Shown here one piece after another: positions 33,089 to 40,974 of a stretch of 64,000 nucleotides of DNA. The first letter of the stretch is position 1; each line of letters begins with the position of its first letter. Position numbers and translations under genes: made by a program. The stretch lies in contig NZ_FNPZ01000006.1 in assembly GCF_900107435.1 (NCBI RefSeq), positions 1-64,000 of the forward strand, written 5' to 3'. Source of the DNA: Herbiconiux ginsengi. GTDB lineage: Bacteria; Actinomycetota; Actinomycetes; Actinomycetales; Microbacteriaceae. A model generated the notes under the pieces. That model was not told the DNA's origin, ran no database searches, and saw nothing but the letters and a program-made list of their open reading frames with translations.

Positions 33089-34522
33089 GTGACCGAGATC
33101 TGGAAAGAAGCCTGGTTCCCCTGGGCGGTGGGACTCGCCATCGGGTTGCCCATCGTGCTGGTGGTGCTCACCGAGGTCTACGGCTCGCTGCTGCGGCGCG
33201 GAAACCCGGCAGCCAAGCCCGTGCGCCTGCTCCGCAACCTCGTGGTGCCGGTGTTCGCCCTCTTCGTGCTGCTCACCCTGGCCTCCGATCAGCAGTTCGA
33301 CCTCAACTGGGTGCGCGTGGTCGGCACGGTGCTCGGCTTCCTCCTCATCCTGCTCGTGCTCTCGGCGTTCAACGTCGCCCTGTTCGCCAACGCCAGCGAG
33401 GGCAGCTGGCAGAAGCGACTGCCGTCGATCTTCATCGACCTGGCGCGACTGGCGCTCATCCTGGTCGGTCTCGCCATCCTGTTCTCCTGGGTCTGGGGAG
33501 CGGATGTCGGCGGACTGTTCGCCGCGCTCGGCGTGACCTCGATCGTGATCGGGCTCGCGTTGCAGAATGCCGTGGGCTCGGTGATCTCGGGCCTGCTGCT
33601 GTTGTTCGAGCAGCCCTTCAAACTCGGCGACTTCCTCGACACCCCGTCAGGCCGGGGGCGCGTGGTGGAGGTGAACTGGCGCGCCGTGCACATCGACACC
33701 GGCAACGGCATCCAGATCGTGCCCAACTCCTCGCTCGCCGGCGCCTCGTTCACGAACCTCAGCCAGCCGGCCGGCGCCTACGTGGCGACGGTGGCCGTGA
33801 AGTTCACCACCGACGATCCGCCGCACCGGGTTTCGACGCTCCTGCGCTCGGTGGCCTCGACCCTGCCGATGCTCGACCCGGCCGACAAGCCGGCCGTCAG
33901 TTACTCCGGCAACGGCGCCTACAGCGTCGACCTGCCCGTGGTGAGCCCGGCGGTGGAGTCGGAGGCGGTCTCGCTCTTCCTGGCCTGGCTCTGGTACGCG
34001 GCCCGCCGCGACGACCTGGCGCTCGACGGCGACTCGACCGATCCGGTGAACACGCCCGAGAACGTGCGCGAGGCGCTCTCCTTCGTGGGGCCGCTGTTCA
34101 GCCTCGACGACGATTATCTCGACGAGATCGCCGCGAGCTGCCGGATCGAGCAGTGGGGCGCGGGCGAGCAGGTGCAGGGGATCGGAGTGGTGCCGGACAG
34201 TCTGCGGATCGTGCTCGAGGGCGCACTCCAGCTCACCACGCCATACGACAACGGCCGGCTCGAGTTCGCTGTCGTGGAACGGGGTGAATCGGTGGGGCTC
34301 ACGTCGCTGACACGTCAGGCCACCAGCTACTACGCCACCGCCAGCCGGGCCGTGCGCATCCTGCGGGTGCCGCGCGACGCGGTCGACGCGGCCGTGCGCC
34401 GCAATCCCGCACTCGCCCGCCGCATCGGAGAGCAGCTCGACAATCGGCGGCGGATGGCGGTCGACGCGATCGCCTCGGCTCGCGAGGCATCCGGCGTCAT
34501 CTCGATCGGCGACGCCGCCTAG
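33089..34522 (+). CDS. MscS-family mechanosensitive channel with C-terminal cyclic-nucleotide-binding domain
   Basis: A 477-residue channel. Membrane helices lie at about 12-30, 50-66, 76-100 and 115-136; the pore-lining TM3 is GGLFAALGVTSIVIGLALQN (141-160). The beta domain follows (LLFEQPFKLGDFLD to IVPNSSLAGASFTNLS). Residues about 336-455 form a CRP-like nucleotide-binding domain. Its phosphate cassette reads SVGLTSLTRQATSYYATA (401-418), where the usual G-E-x-A-L-x-R-x-A is only partly kept: Arg-x-Ala is there but the sugar-binding Glu is Leu. Together with the upstream cyclase it suggests nucleotide-gated ion flow. The GTG start and 12-nt gap imply co-translation. Confidence 0.9.
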   Translation: MTEIWKEAWFPWAVGLAIGLPIVLVVLTEVYGSLLRRGNPAAKPVRLLRNLVVPVFALFVLLTLASDQQFDLNWVRVVGTVLGFLLILLVLSAFNVALFANASEGSWQKRLPSIFIDLARLALILVGLAILFSWVWGADVGGLFAALGVTSIVIGLALQNAVGSVISGLLLLFEQPFKLGDFLDTPSGRGRVVEVNWRAVHIDTGNGIQIVPNSSLAGASFTNLSQPAGAYVATVAVKFTTDDPPHRVSTLLRSVASTLPMLDPADKPAVSYSGNGAYSVDLPVVSPAVESEAVSLFLAWLWYAARRDDLALDGDSTDPVNTPENVREALSFVGPLFSLDDDYLDEIAASCRIEQWGAGEQVQGIGVVPDSLRIVLEGALQLTTPYDNGRLEFAVVERGESVGLTSLTRQATSYYATASRAVRILRVPRDAVDAAVRRNPALARRIGEQLDNRRRMAVDAIASAREASGVISIGDAA

Positions 34523-35553
34523 CGTCGGGCGATCGTCGACCCGCGGATCACCAGCCGGCCCGGCACGTACTCGACTCCCGGCGTCACCTCGGTGCCCTCG
34601 ATGGCTTCGAAGATGCGCGTGGCTGCGGTTCTGCCCAGTTGCTGCAGGTTCGCGTCGATGCTCGTGAGTTCCGGCCGGGAATTCGTGGCGAGGATCTCCC
34701 AGTTGTCGAAGCTCACGGCGGCGACGTCGGCGGGCACCGAGCGGCCCAGATCGCGCACGGTGTCGAGCACGCCGCGGGCGATCTGGTCGGAGCCGCAGAC
34801 GATTCCGTCGATGTCGGGATACTGACGCAGCAGCAGGGCCGACGCGTCACGCCCCCAGTGCTCCGACCATTCCGAGAACATCGGGGTGCCGACGAGCGAG
34901 AGGCCGGCCTGAGCGAGGGCCTCCCGCACGCCGACCACCCGATCGCGGGCGGCCGCGTACTCCGGATCGCCGGTGATCATCGCGATGCGGGACCGCCCGC
35001 ACGCGATCAGGTGCTCGACCGCCATCCGGCCGCCTTCGCGGTTGTCGGGCGTGAGGGAGACGTCGGTGGGGTCGACCGACGGCGCATAGGCGTAGACGAC
35101 CGGCACAGGGATCTCGTGCCCGAGCGAGGGCCGCGGATCGGTCGACCGGCCCACCACGATGATGCCGTCGACGCGTCGGGTGAGGAGTGCGCTGAGATGA
35201 TGCTGCTCGCGGATGGAGTCGCCCCGCGCGTCGCAGAGGAAGACGTTGACCTGTCCCGCGCCGAAGGCGTCCTCGGCGCCCATCAGGATGGGGATCACGA
35301 ACCGGCCTTCGAGGTCGCTCGTGAGCAGGCCCACCGTGCCCGTGCGGCCGTTGATGAGGCTGCGTGCGAGCTCGTTCGGCGTGAACGAGATCTTCTTGGC
35401 GGCGTCGAGAACGCGCTGCCGGGTGGCCGGTGCGACGTCGTCGCGACCGTTGATCGCCTTGGAGGCGGTGGCGATGGAGACGCCGGCCATTCGCGCGACG
35501 TCACTGAGAGTCGCGGTCCGTCCGCTGGTCGCCGTGGTCTCGTTGTCCGCCAT
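34519..35553 (-). CDS. LacI family regulator of the arabinoside locus
   Basis: A 344-residue regulator with helix-turn-helix TLSDVARMAGVSIATASKAI, hinge FTPNELARSLINGRTGTVGLL and an effector domain (GSDQIARGVLDTVRDLGRSV, AVSFDNWEILA). GGAGGG precedes the ATG. It is divergent from the importer and glycosidase genes, with operator-like palindromes in between. Its 3' end overlaps the MscS gene by 4 bp. It probably represses the locus until a beta-arabinoside signal appears. Confidence 0.92.
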   Translation of the reverse strand: MADNETTATSGRTATLSDVARMAGVSIATASKAINGRDDVAPATRQRVLDAAKKISFTPNELARSLINGRTGTVGLLTSDLEGRFVIPILMGAEDAFGAGQVNVFLCDARGDSIREQHHLSALLTRRVDGIIVVGRSTDPRPSLGHEIPVPVVYAYAPSVDPTDVSLTPDNREGGRMAVEHLIACGRSRIAMITGDPEYAAARDRVVGVREALAQAGLSLVGTPMFSEWSEHWGRDASALLLRQYPDIDGIVCGSDQIARGVLDTVRDLGRSVPADVAAVSFDNWEILATNSRPELTSIDANLQQLGRTAATRIFEAIEGTEVTPGVEYVPGRLVIRGSTIARR

Positions 35554-35570
35554 TGCTCGCCCTCCTTTTC

Positions 35571-35651
35571 GTAAACGTTACAGGAATCGCGACTTGACGA
35601 GGTCGAGAACAGCGCTATAGCCTACCGAAAGGCGTTTCGGACATTTCGAAA
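35571..35651 (+). promoter_or_regulatory. Promoter and LacI-type operators of the arabinoside locus
   Basis: A good promoter is visible: -35 TTGACG (35594-35599), 16 bp, -10 TATAGC (35616-35621). It is flanked by palindromes GTAAACGTTAC (35571-35581), CCGAAAGGCGTTTCGG (35625-35640) and TTTCGAAA (35644-35651). The middle site covers the transcription start, ideal for LacI-type repression. Confidence 0.65.
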
Positions 35652-35717
35652 CGAGCCTGCAATTCACCGCTTTGGGCCGACGCGGTCCACTCAATGAGGA
35701 GTTCGAAGGAGTTCGAC

Positions 35718-37013
35718 ATGGTAAGCACCACCAATCGACGGATGCGAAGGATCGGGAGCGGTGTTCTCGCCGCTGCGCTCCTCGCCGGTCTCGCCGCGTG
35801 CTCAGGGACGAGCGACGCGGGTGCACCCCTGGCCAGCGCCGGCCCCGACGGCATCGACGACGGAACCGAGCTCACCCTCTGGACGCGTGCACCGCTCGAG
35901 AAGCAGGCCAACCTGCTCGTCGACGCCTACAACGCCGGCCACGAGAATCAGGTGAAGCTCACGGTCGTGCCGAACGACGACTACGTGGCCAAGGTGGGCG
36001 CCGCCGCCGGCTCCAACAGCCTTCCCGACCTGTTCGCCGCCGACATCGTCTACGTGCCGAACTGGGTGGAGCAGGGACTCTTCCAAGACCTCACGAGCAA
36101 CATCGACGCGCTGCCGTTCAAGGACTCGATCAACCCCGGCCACCTCGCCGCAGGCACCTCCGACGGCAAACAGCACGTGCTGCCGTTCGTGCTCGACCTC
36201 TCGATGCTGTTCTGGAACAAGGATCTCTTCACGGAGGCCGGACTCGACCCCGAGGTCGGCCCGAAGGACCTCAAGGAGTTCGCCGAGGACGCCAAGGCGA
36301 TCCAGGCGCTCGACAAGCCCGACACCTACGGAACCGCCACCGGCCTCAACTGCGGCGGCTGCCTCGTCTTCACCTGGTTCCCGAGCGTGTGGGCATCCGG
36401 TGACCAGGTGATGAACGAGGAAGGCACCGAATCGCTGCTCGCCGAGAAGAACGCCCAGGAGGTCTACAGCACCTGGGCCGATCTGTGGAAGTCGGGCGCC
36501 GTTCTCCCGTCGTCGAAGGACGAGACCGGCCCGACCTGGACCGCCGCCTTCACTGAGGGCAAGGTCGGCCTCATGCCGTATCCGGCCACCCTGCTGTCGT
36601 CGACGCCGTTCGACGTCGGCGTCTCCGGCATCCCCGGCCCCGACGGCGGCGAATCGACCTTCGTCGGCGGCGATGGCATCGGCGTTTCGAAGGACTCGAC
36701 GAAGTCGCCCCAGGCCTGGAACTTCCTGAACTGGATGATGTCGGAGGAGGCTCAGGTGGGCGTGCTCGCCAAGGACAACGACGTGGTCTCCCGCTCCGAC
36801 CTCGCCACCAACGAGTACTCGAGCAAGGATCCGCGTCTGGTCACGATCAACGAAGTGGCCGCCAAGGGCGACACCCCGTTCTCGCTCAACTTCCAGGAGG
36901 CGTTCAACTCTCCGAGCAGCCCGTGGCTGACCCTCGTGCGCAACGCGGTGCTGGAGGAGACCGGCACGGTCGACGCCGACAACCAGGCGATCACCGACGT
37001 GCTCTCGCAGTAG
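35718..37013 (+). CDS. Sugar ABC transporter substrate-binding lipoprotein (arabinoside locus)
   Basis: A 431-residue family-1 solute receptor, anchored through the lipobox LAAC. Mature features: LTLWTRAPLEKQANLLVDAY, AAGSNSLPDLFAADIVYVPN, NCGGCLVFTWFPSVWA and GGDGIGVSKDSTKSPQAWNF. The ATG at 35718 has GAAGGAG six bases upstream. The bound sugar is inferred from the downstream GH127 and wall-anchored enzyme to be a beta-L-arabino-oligosaccharide. First gene of the operon. Confidence 0.9.
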   Translation: MVSTTNRRMRRIGSGVLAAALLAGLAACSGTSDAGAPLASAGPDGIDDGTELTLWTRAPLEKQANLLVDAYNAGHENQVKLTVVPNDDYVAKVGAAAGSNSLPDLFAADIVYVPNWVEQGLFQDLTSNIDALPFKDSINPGHLAAGTSDGKQHVLPFVLDLSMLFWNKDLFTEAGLDPEVGPKDLKEFAEDAKAIQALDKPDTYGTATGLNCGGCLVFTWFPSVWASGDQVMNEEGTESLLAEKNAQEVYSTWADLWKSGAVLPSSKDETGPTWTAAFTEGKVGLMPYPATLLSSTPFDVGVSGIPGPDGGESTFVGGDGIGVSKDSTKSPQAWNFLNWMMSEEAQVGVLAKDNDVVSRSDLATNEYSSKDPRLVTINEVAAKGDTPFSLNFQEAFNSPSSPWLTLVRNAVLEETGTVDADNQAITDVLSQ

Positions 37014-37099
37014 CGTCGGCTCACCGGTGGCTGCGTCGCCTACGCGGCGCAGCCACCTCACTGGCGCTCTGCGCCCCCTTCGGAGGAAAGGTCCCCATC

Positions 37100-38041
37100 A
37101 TGAGCGTCTCCGTCTCATCGGCCACGACATCGGCCACGTCAGCGACGTCGCGGCCGGCCGGCCCTCGTCGTCGCGGACGGCGGTCGGGCAGCGCTCTCAG
37201 CGGCTGGCTCTACGCGTTGCCGACCGCGCTGTTCGTCGTCTTCCTCTTCCTCGTGCCGCTCGTGCTCGTCTTTCAGATGTCGGGCTCGGACTGGCCGCTG
37301 CTCGGCGGCAATCAAGGCGTGAACTTCCCCGAGAACTACCAGAAGGCCGTCGACAACCGGTTCTTCGTGGACTCGGTGATCTTCACCCTCAAGTACACGG
37401 TGCTCGCGACCGTGCTGCTCATCGGGCTGGGGCTGGGTCTCGGGTTGCTGGTGCAGGAGTCCAGTCGCTGGAAGGGCCTGCTGCGCACCTCCTTCCTCAT
37501 CCCGAGCGCGCTCGGGCTGGCCTCCGCGTCGCTGCTCTTCTACGTGATCTACTCGCCCATCGCCGGGCCGTTCGCCGAGCTCACCAAGTCGTGGGGCTTC
37601 ACCTTCCTCGGCACCCCGGATGCCGCGCTCTGGTCGACCCTGTTCCTGATCGTCTGGCGCTTCGCCGGCTTCTACATGCTGCTCATGCTCGTGGGTCTGC
37701 AGGGCATCCCCGACGAGGTCTACGAGGCGGCACGGATCGACGGAGCCTCGCGGTGGCAGACCTTCCGTGACGTCACCATCCCGTTGCTGAAGCCCACGCT
37801 GGCCCTCACCACCGTGATGTGTGTCACGGGGTCGCTCCTGGCCTTCGAGCAGTTCTACATCCTCACCAAGGGCGGCCCGGACAACAGCACCATCACCATC
37901 GTTCAGCTGATCTACAGCGTCGCCTTCCAGGGGCCGAACAACCTCGGCGTGGCCGGAGCGCTCTCGGTGATCGTGCTCGCCGCGCTCGTCGTCATCAACA
38001 TCGTGCAGATCCGCGCGTTCAGCAAGAAAGTGGAGGACTGA
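37100..38041 (+). CDS. Sugar ABC transporter permease 1 (arabinoside locus)
   Basis: A 313-residue MalF-type permease with six helices after a basic tail (GPRRRGRRSG). The EAA loop is PDEVYEAARIDGASRWQTFRDVTIP near residue 212. GGAGGAAAGG lies nine bases before the ATG. A longer frame starting in the receptor gene was rejected. Partner of the next gene, which begins 3 bp after its stop. Confidence 0.93.
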   Translation: MSVSVSSATTSATSATSRPAGPRRRGRRSGSALSGWLYALPTALFVVFLFLVPLVLVFQMSGSDWPLLGGNQGVNFPENYQKAVDNRFFVDSVIFTLKYTVLATVLLIGLGLGLGLLVQESSRWKGLLRTSFLIPSALGLASASLLFYVIYSPIAGPFAELTKSWGFTFLGTPDAALWSTLFLIVWRFAGFYMLLMLVGLQGIPDEVYEAARIDGASRWQTFRDVTIPLLKPTLALTTVMCVTGSLLAFEQFYILTKGGPDNSTITIVQLIYSVAFQGPNNLGVAGALSVIVLAALVVINIVQIRAFSKKVED

Positions 38042-38044
38042 GCC

Positions 38045-38962
38045 ATGACCGCCACGATCGAACCCACCACGGAGCCGGCCGCGTCGGCTCCCGCGCCGCG
38101 TGCCGCAGCCCGCTCGCGCCGCCGCCCCCAGAAGGGCGTGAGTCTCGGCGGCATCGCCCTGCGGATGCCGTTCTGGGTGCTGACCTCTGCGCTCGCCATC
38201 ATCTTCCTCTACCCGCTGATCTGGACAGCCGTCTCCTCGGTCGCGCCGCTGCCCGGCACCAACCAGACGGACGGCTGGGGATTCGGCAACTACGTCACCC
38301 TCGCGAACTACCAGGACGGCATCCTGCAGTACATCGGCAACTCCGTGTTCGTCTCGTTGCTCACCGTCGTGCTCACCCTCGGTATCTCACTGCTCGGCGG
38401 GTACGCGTTCGCGCGGTTCGACTTCCGTGGCAAGAACGTGCTGTTCCTGGCCACCATCGCCATCCTGATGGTGCCGTATGCCACCTTGCTCATCCCGCTC
38501 TACGTGCTGCTGAACCTCGTCGGGCTGTCGAACTCGCTCGTGGGGGTGGCGCTCGTGCTCACGATGTTCCAGTTGCCGTTCTCCACCTTCATGATGCGGA
38601 TCGCGTTCGAATCGATCCCGAGGGAGCTCGACGAGGCCGGGATGGTCGACGGCTGCAACTCCTGGACGGTGCTGTGGAAGGTGTTGGTGCCCGCGGTGAA
38701 GCCCGGGCTCATCACCGTGGGACTGTTCGCCTTCCTCGCCGCGTGGAACGACTTCATGGCTCCGCTCATCCTCATCAACGACTCTGCCCGGATGACGCTC
38801 CCGCTCGCGATCTCGAACCTGCGGGGCCAGGTGCAGGGCGTGGTCGACTACGGGGCCACCGAGGCGGGCGTGGTCGTGCTGGCGCTGCCCTGCATCGTGC
38901 TCTTCCTCATTCTTCAACGACACTACGTGCGCGGCTTCATGTCCGGCGCCTTCAAGGGATAG
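38045..38962 (+). CDS. Sugar ABC transporter permease 2 (arabinoside locus)
   Basis: A 305-residue MalG-type permease: basic tail, six helices, EAA loop PRELDEAGMVDGCNSWTVLWKVLVP near residue 195, and a C-terminal YVRGFMSGAFKG. Completes the membrane part of the importer. There is no ATPase gene in the cluster. The GH127 gene begins 7 bp after its stop. Confidence 0.93.
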   Translation: MTATIEPTTEPAASAPAPRAAARSRRRPQKGVSLGGIALRMPFWVLTSALAIIFLYPLIWTAVSSVAPLPGTNQTDGWGFGNYVTLANYQDGILQYIGNSVFVSLLTVVLTLGISLLGGYAFARFDFRGKNVLFLATIAILMVPYATLLIPLYVLLNLVGLSNSLVGVALVLTMFQLPFSTFMMRIAFESIPRELDEAGMVDGCNSWTVLWKVLVPAVKPGLITVGLFAFLAAWNDFMAPLILINDSARMTLPLAISNLRGQVQGVVDYGATEAGVVVLALPCIVLFLILQRHYVRGFMSGAFKG

Positions 38963-38969
38963 ACAGACC

Positions 38970-40919
38970 ATGACTCTTACCGACGACTCGAACCGAACCG
39001 CGAGCCGCACGAAGCCGCGGATCGTCGGACCCGCGGTGCCGAGTTCCTCCGCCGTGCAGCCGCTCGGCATCGGGGAGCTGCGCATCGACGGCGGCTTCTG
39101 GGCCGACCGCCAGCAGGTGAACTCCGAAGCCACCCTCGAGCACATCGAGCACTGGCTGGAGAAGGAGGGCTGGCTCGGCAATTTCGATCTGGCGGCCGCC
39201 GGCACCCTGCCGGAAGGGCGTCGCGGGCGGGAGTTCTCGGACTCGGAGGTCTACAAGTACCTCGAAGCCGTGGCCTGGGAGCTCGGCCGTCGGCCCGACG
39301 CCGCGCTCGAGCGGCGCTTCCGCGCCGTCGTCGCCCGCGTAGCCGCGGCGCAGGAGGCCGACGGATACCTCAACACCCGCTTCGGCCGGCCCGGGCAGGA
39401 GCCGCGATGGTCGCAGCTCGAGTGGGGCCACGAACTGTACTGCGCCGGCCACTTGTTCCAGGCCGCCGTGGCGCGCGAGCGCACGGCTCCAGGGGCGGAT
39501 GACGGCCTGTTGCAGATCGCTGTACGTCTCGCCGACCTGGTGTGCGAGGTGTTCTCCGACGACGGCATTCGCGGGGTCTGCGGGCATGCCGAGATCGAGA
39601 CCGCTCTCGTGGAGCTCGCCCGGGTCACGGGCGACGCGCGCTACACCGAGCAGGCGCGGCTCTTCGTGGAGCGGCGCGGCACGGGGACGCTCAAGGACAT
39701 CGAGTGGGGTCGGTCGTACTTCCAGGACGATGTCCCCGTGCGTGACGGGACCGTGCTGCGCGGGCACGCCGTGCGCGCCAACTACCTCGCGAGCGGAGCG
39801 GCGGATGTCGCATCGGAACTCGGCGACACGGAGTTGCTCGATAGCCTCCGCGGCCAATGGGCGCAGACCGTCGCCCGCCGCACCTACATCACGGGCGGCC
39901 AAGGATCGCACCACCAGGACGAGGCCTTCGGCGAGGATTTCGAGCTGCCGTCCGACCGCGCCTACTCCGAGACCTGCGCGGGCATCGCGTCGATCCAGTT
40001 CAGCTGGCGCCTGCTGCTCGACCGCCCGGACGCGGCGTACGCCGATCTCATCGAACGCACCCTCTACAACGTGGTGGCCACCTCTCCCTCGGCCGACGGC
40101 CGGGCTTTCTACTACGCGAACACCCTGCACCAGCGGGTGCCCGGTGCGCCCGCCGACCCCGACACTCCGTCGCTGCGGGCGCTCGCCTCGCTCCGCGCGC
40201 CGTGGTTCGAGGTGTCGTGCTGCCCGCCGAACATCGCGCGCACCCTGGCGAGCCTCGAAGGCTACTTCGCCACGCGCAGCGAGCACGGCCTGCAACTGCA
40301 CCAGTACGCACCGGCGACGATCGACACGGTGTTGCCGGGCGGCGAAGAGATCTCGCTCAGAGTGCAGACCGACTTCCCCGCAGGCGGCGTGGTGACCGTG
40401 CACGTGAACCGCGACGCGACCGCTCCATGGACGCTCTCGCTGCGGGTGCCGCAGTGGGCGGGGCAGGCGGAGCTCGCCGTCTCGTCGCTCGACGGCGACG
40501 AGACGCGCACGCCCGCCGCCGGCGGGGTCGAGGTCACCCGGGCGTTCCGAGCAGGCGACACGGTCACCCTCACACTTCCGATGACGCCCCGCTTCGTGCA
40601 GCCCGACCCCCGGATCGATGCGATCCGCGGTTCGGTCGCGGTCACCCGCGGACCCGAGGTCTACGCTCTCGAGTCGATCGATCTCCCTGCGGGGATCGAC
40701 GACGTGTCCGACGTGGTCGTCGACGTGACCGCCGACCCCGCCGAGACCGAGCGAGGCGTGATCGTGAACCTCCGCCGCCGCTCGGTCGACGAACGAGCCT
40801 TCCCCTACGCGCAGACGATCGACGCCACGAGCGGCGATCCCCAGCAGGTCGTGTTGCTGCCCTATCACTCCTGGGCCGAACGCGGACCGTCCACGATGCG
40901 GGTCTGGTTGCCCGCCTGA
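38970..40919 (+). CDS. GH127 beta-L-arabinofuranosidase (HypBA1-like)
   Basis: A 649-residue cytosolic glycosidase with no signal peptide. GH127 enzymes remove terminal beta-L-arabinofuranose; bifidobacterial HypBA1 acts on Ara2 and Ara-Hyp from plant extensins. The unusual zinc-cysteine active site is intact: E334 and C336 in YSETCA, and C417-C418 in VSCCPPN, where C417 is the expected nucleophile; E318 matches the acid/base by my alignment from memory. The N-terminal (alpha/alpha)6 barrel starts at GGFWADRQQ; a beta-sandwich follows from about residue 430. Directly downstream of the importer genes, so it digests what they bring in. Confidence 0.88.
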   Translation: MTLTDDSNRTASRTKPRIVGPAVPSSSAVQPLGIGELRIDGGFWADRQQVNSEATLEHIEHWLEKEGWLGNFDLAAAGTLPEGRRGREFSDSEVYKYLEAVAWELGRRPDAALERRFRAVVARVAAAQEADGYLNTRFGRPGQEPRWSQLEWGHELYCAGHLFQAAVARERTAPGADDGLLQIAVRLADLVCEVFSDDGIRGVCGHAEIETALVELARVTGDARYTEQARLFVERRGTGTLKDIEWGRSYFQDDVPVRDGTVLRGHAVRANYLASGAADVASELGDTELLDSLRGQWAQTVARRTYITGGQGSHHQDEAFGEDFELPSDRAYSETCAGIASIQFSWRLLLDRPDAAYADLIERTLYNVVATSPSADGRAFYYANTLHQRVPGAPADPDTPSLRALASLRAPWFEVSCCPPNIARTLASLEGYFATRSEHGLQLHQYAPATIDTVLPGGEEISLRVQTDFPAGGVVTVHVNRDATAPWTLSLRVPQWAGQAELAVSSLDGDETRTPAAGGVEVTRAFRAGDTVTLTLPMTPRFVQPDPRIDAIRGSVAVTRGPEVYALESIDLPAGIDDVSDVVVDVTADPAETERGVIVNLRRRSVDERAFPYAQTIDATSGDPQQVVLLPYHSWAERGPSTMRVWLPA

Positions 40920-40974
40920 TCCTGTTCCAGCCACCACCCGACTCCCGAAACACCGCTCCACCGACTGATCCTCA

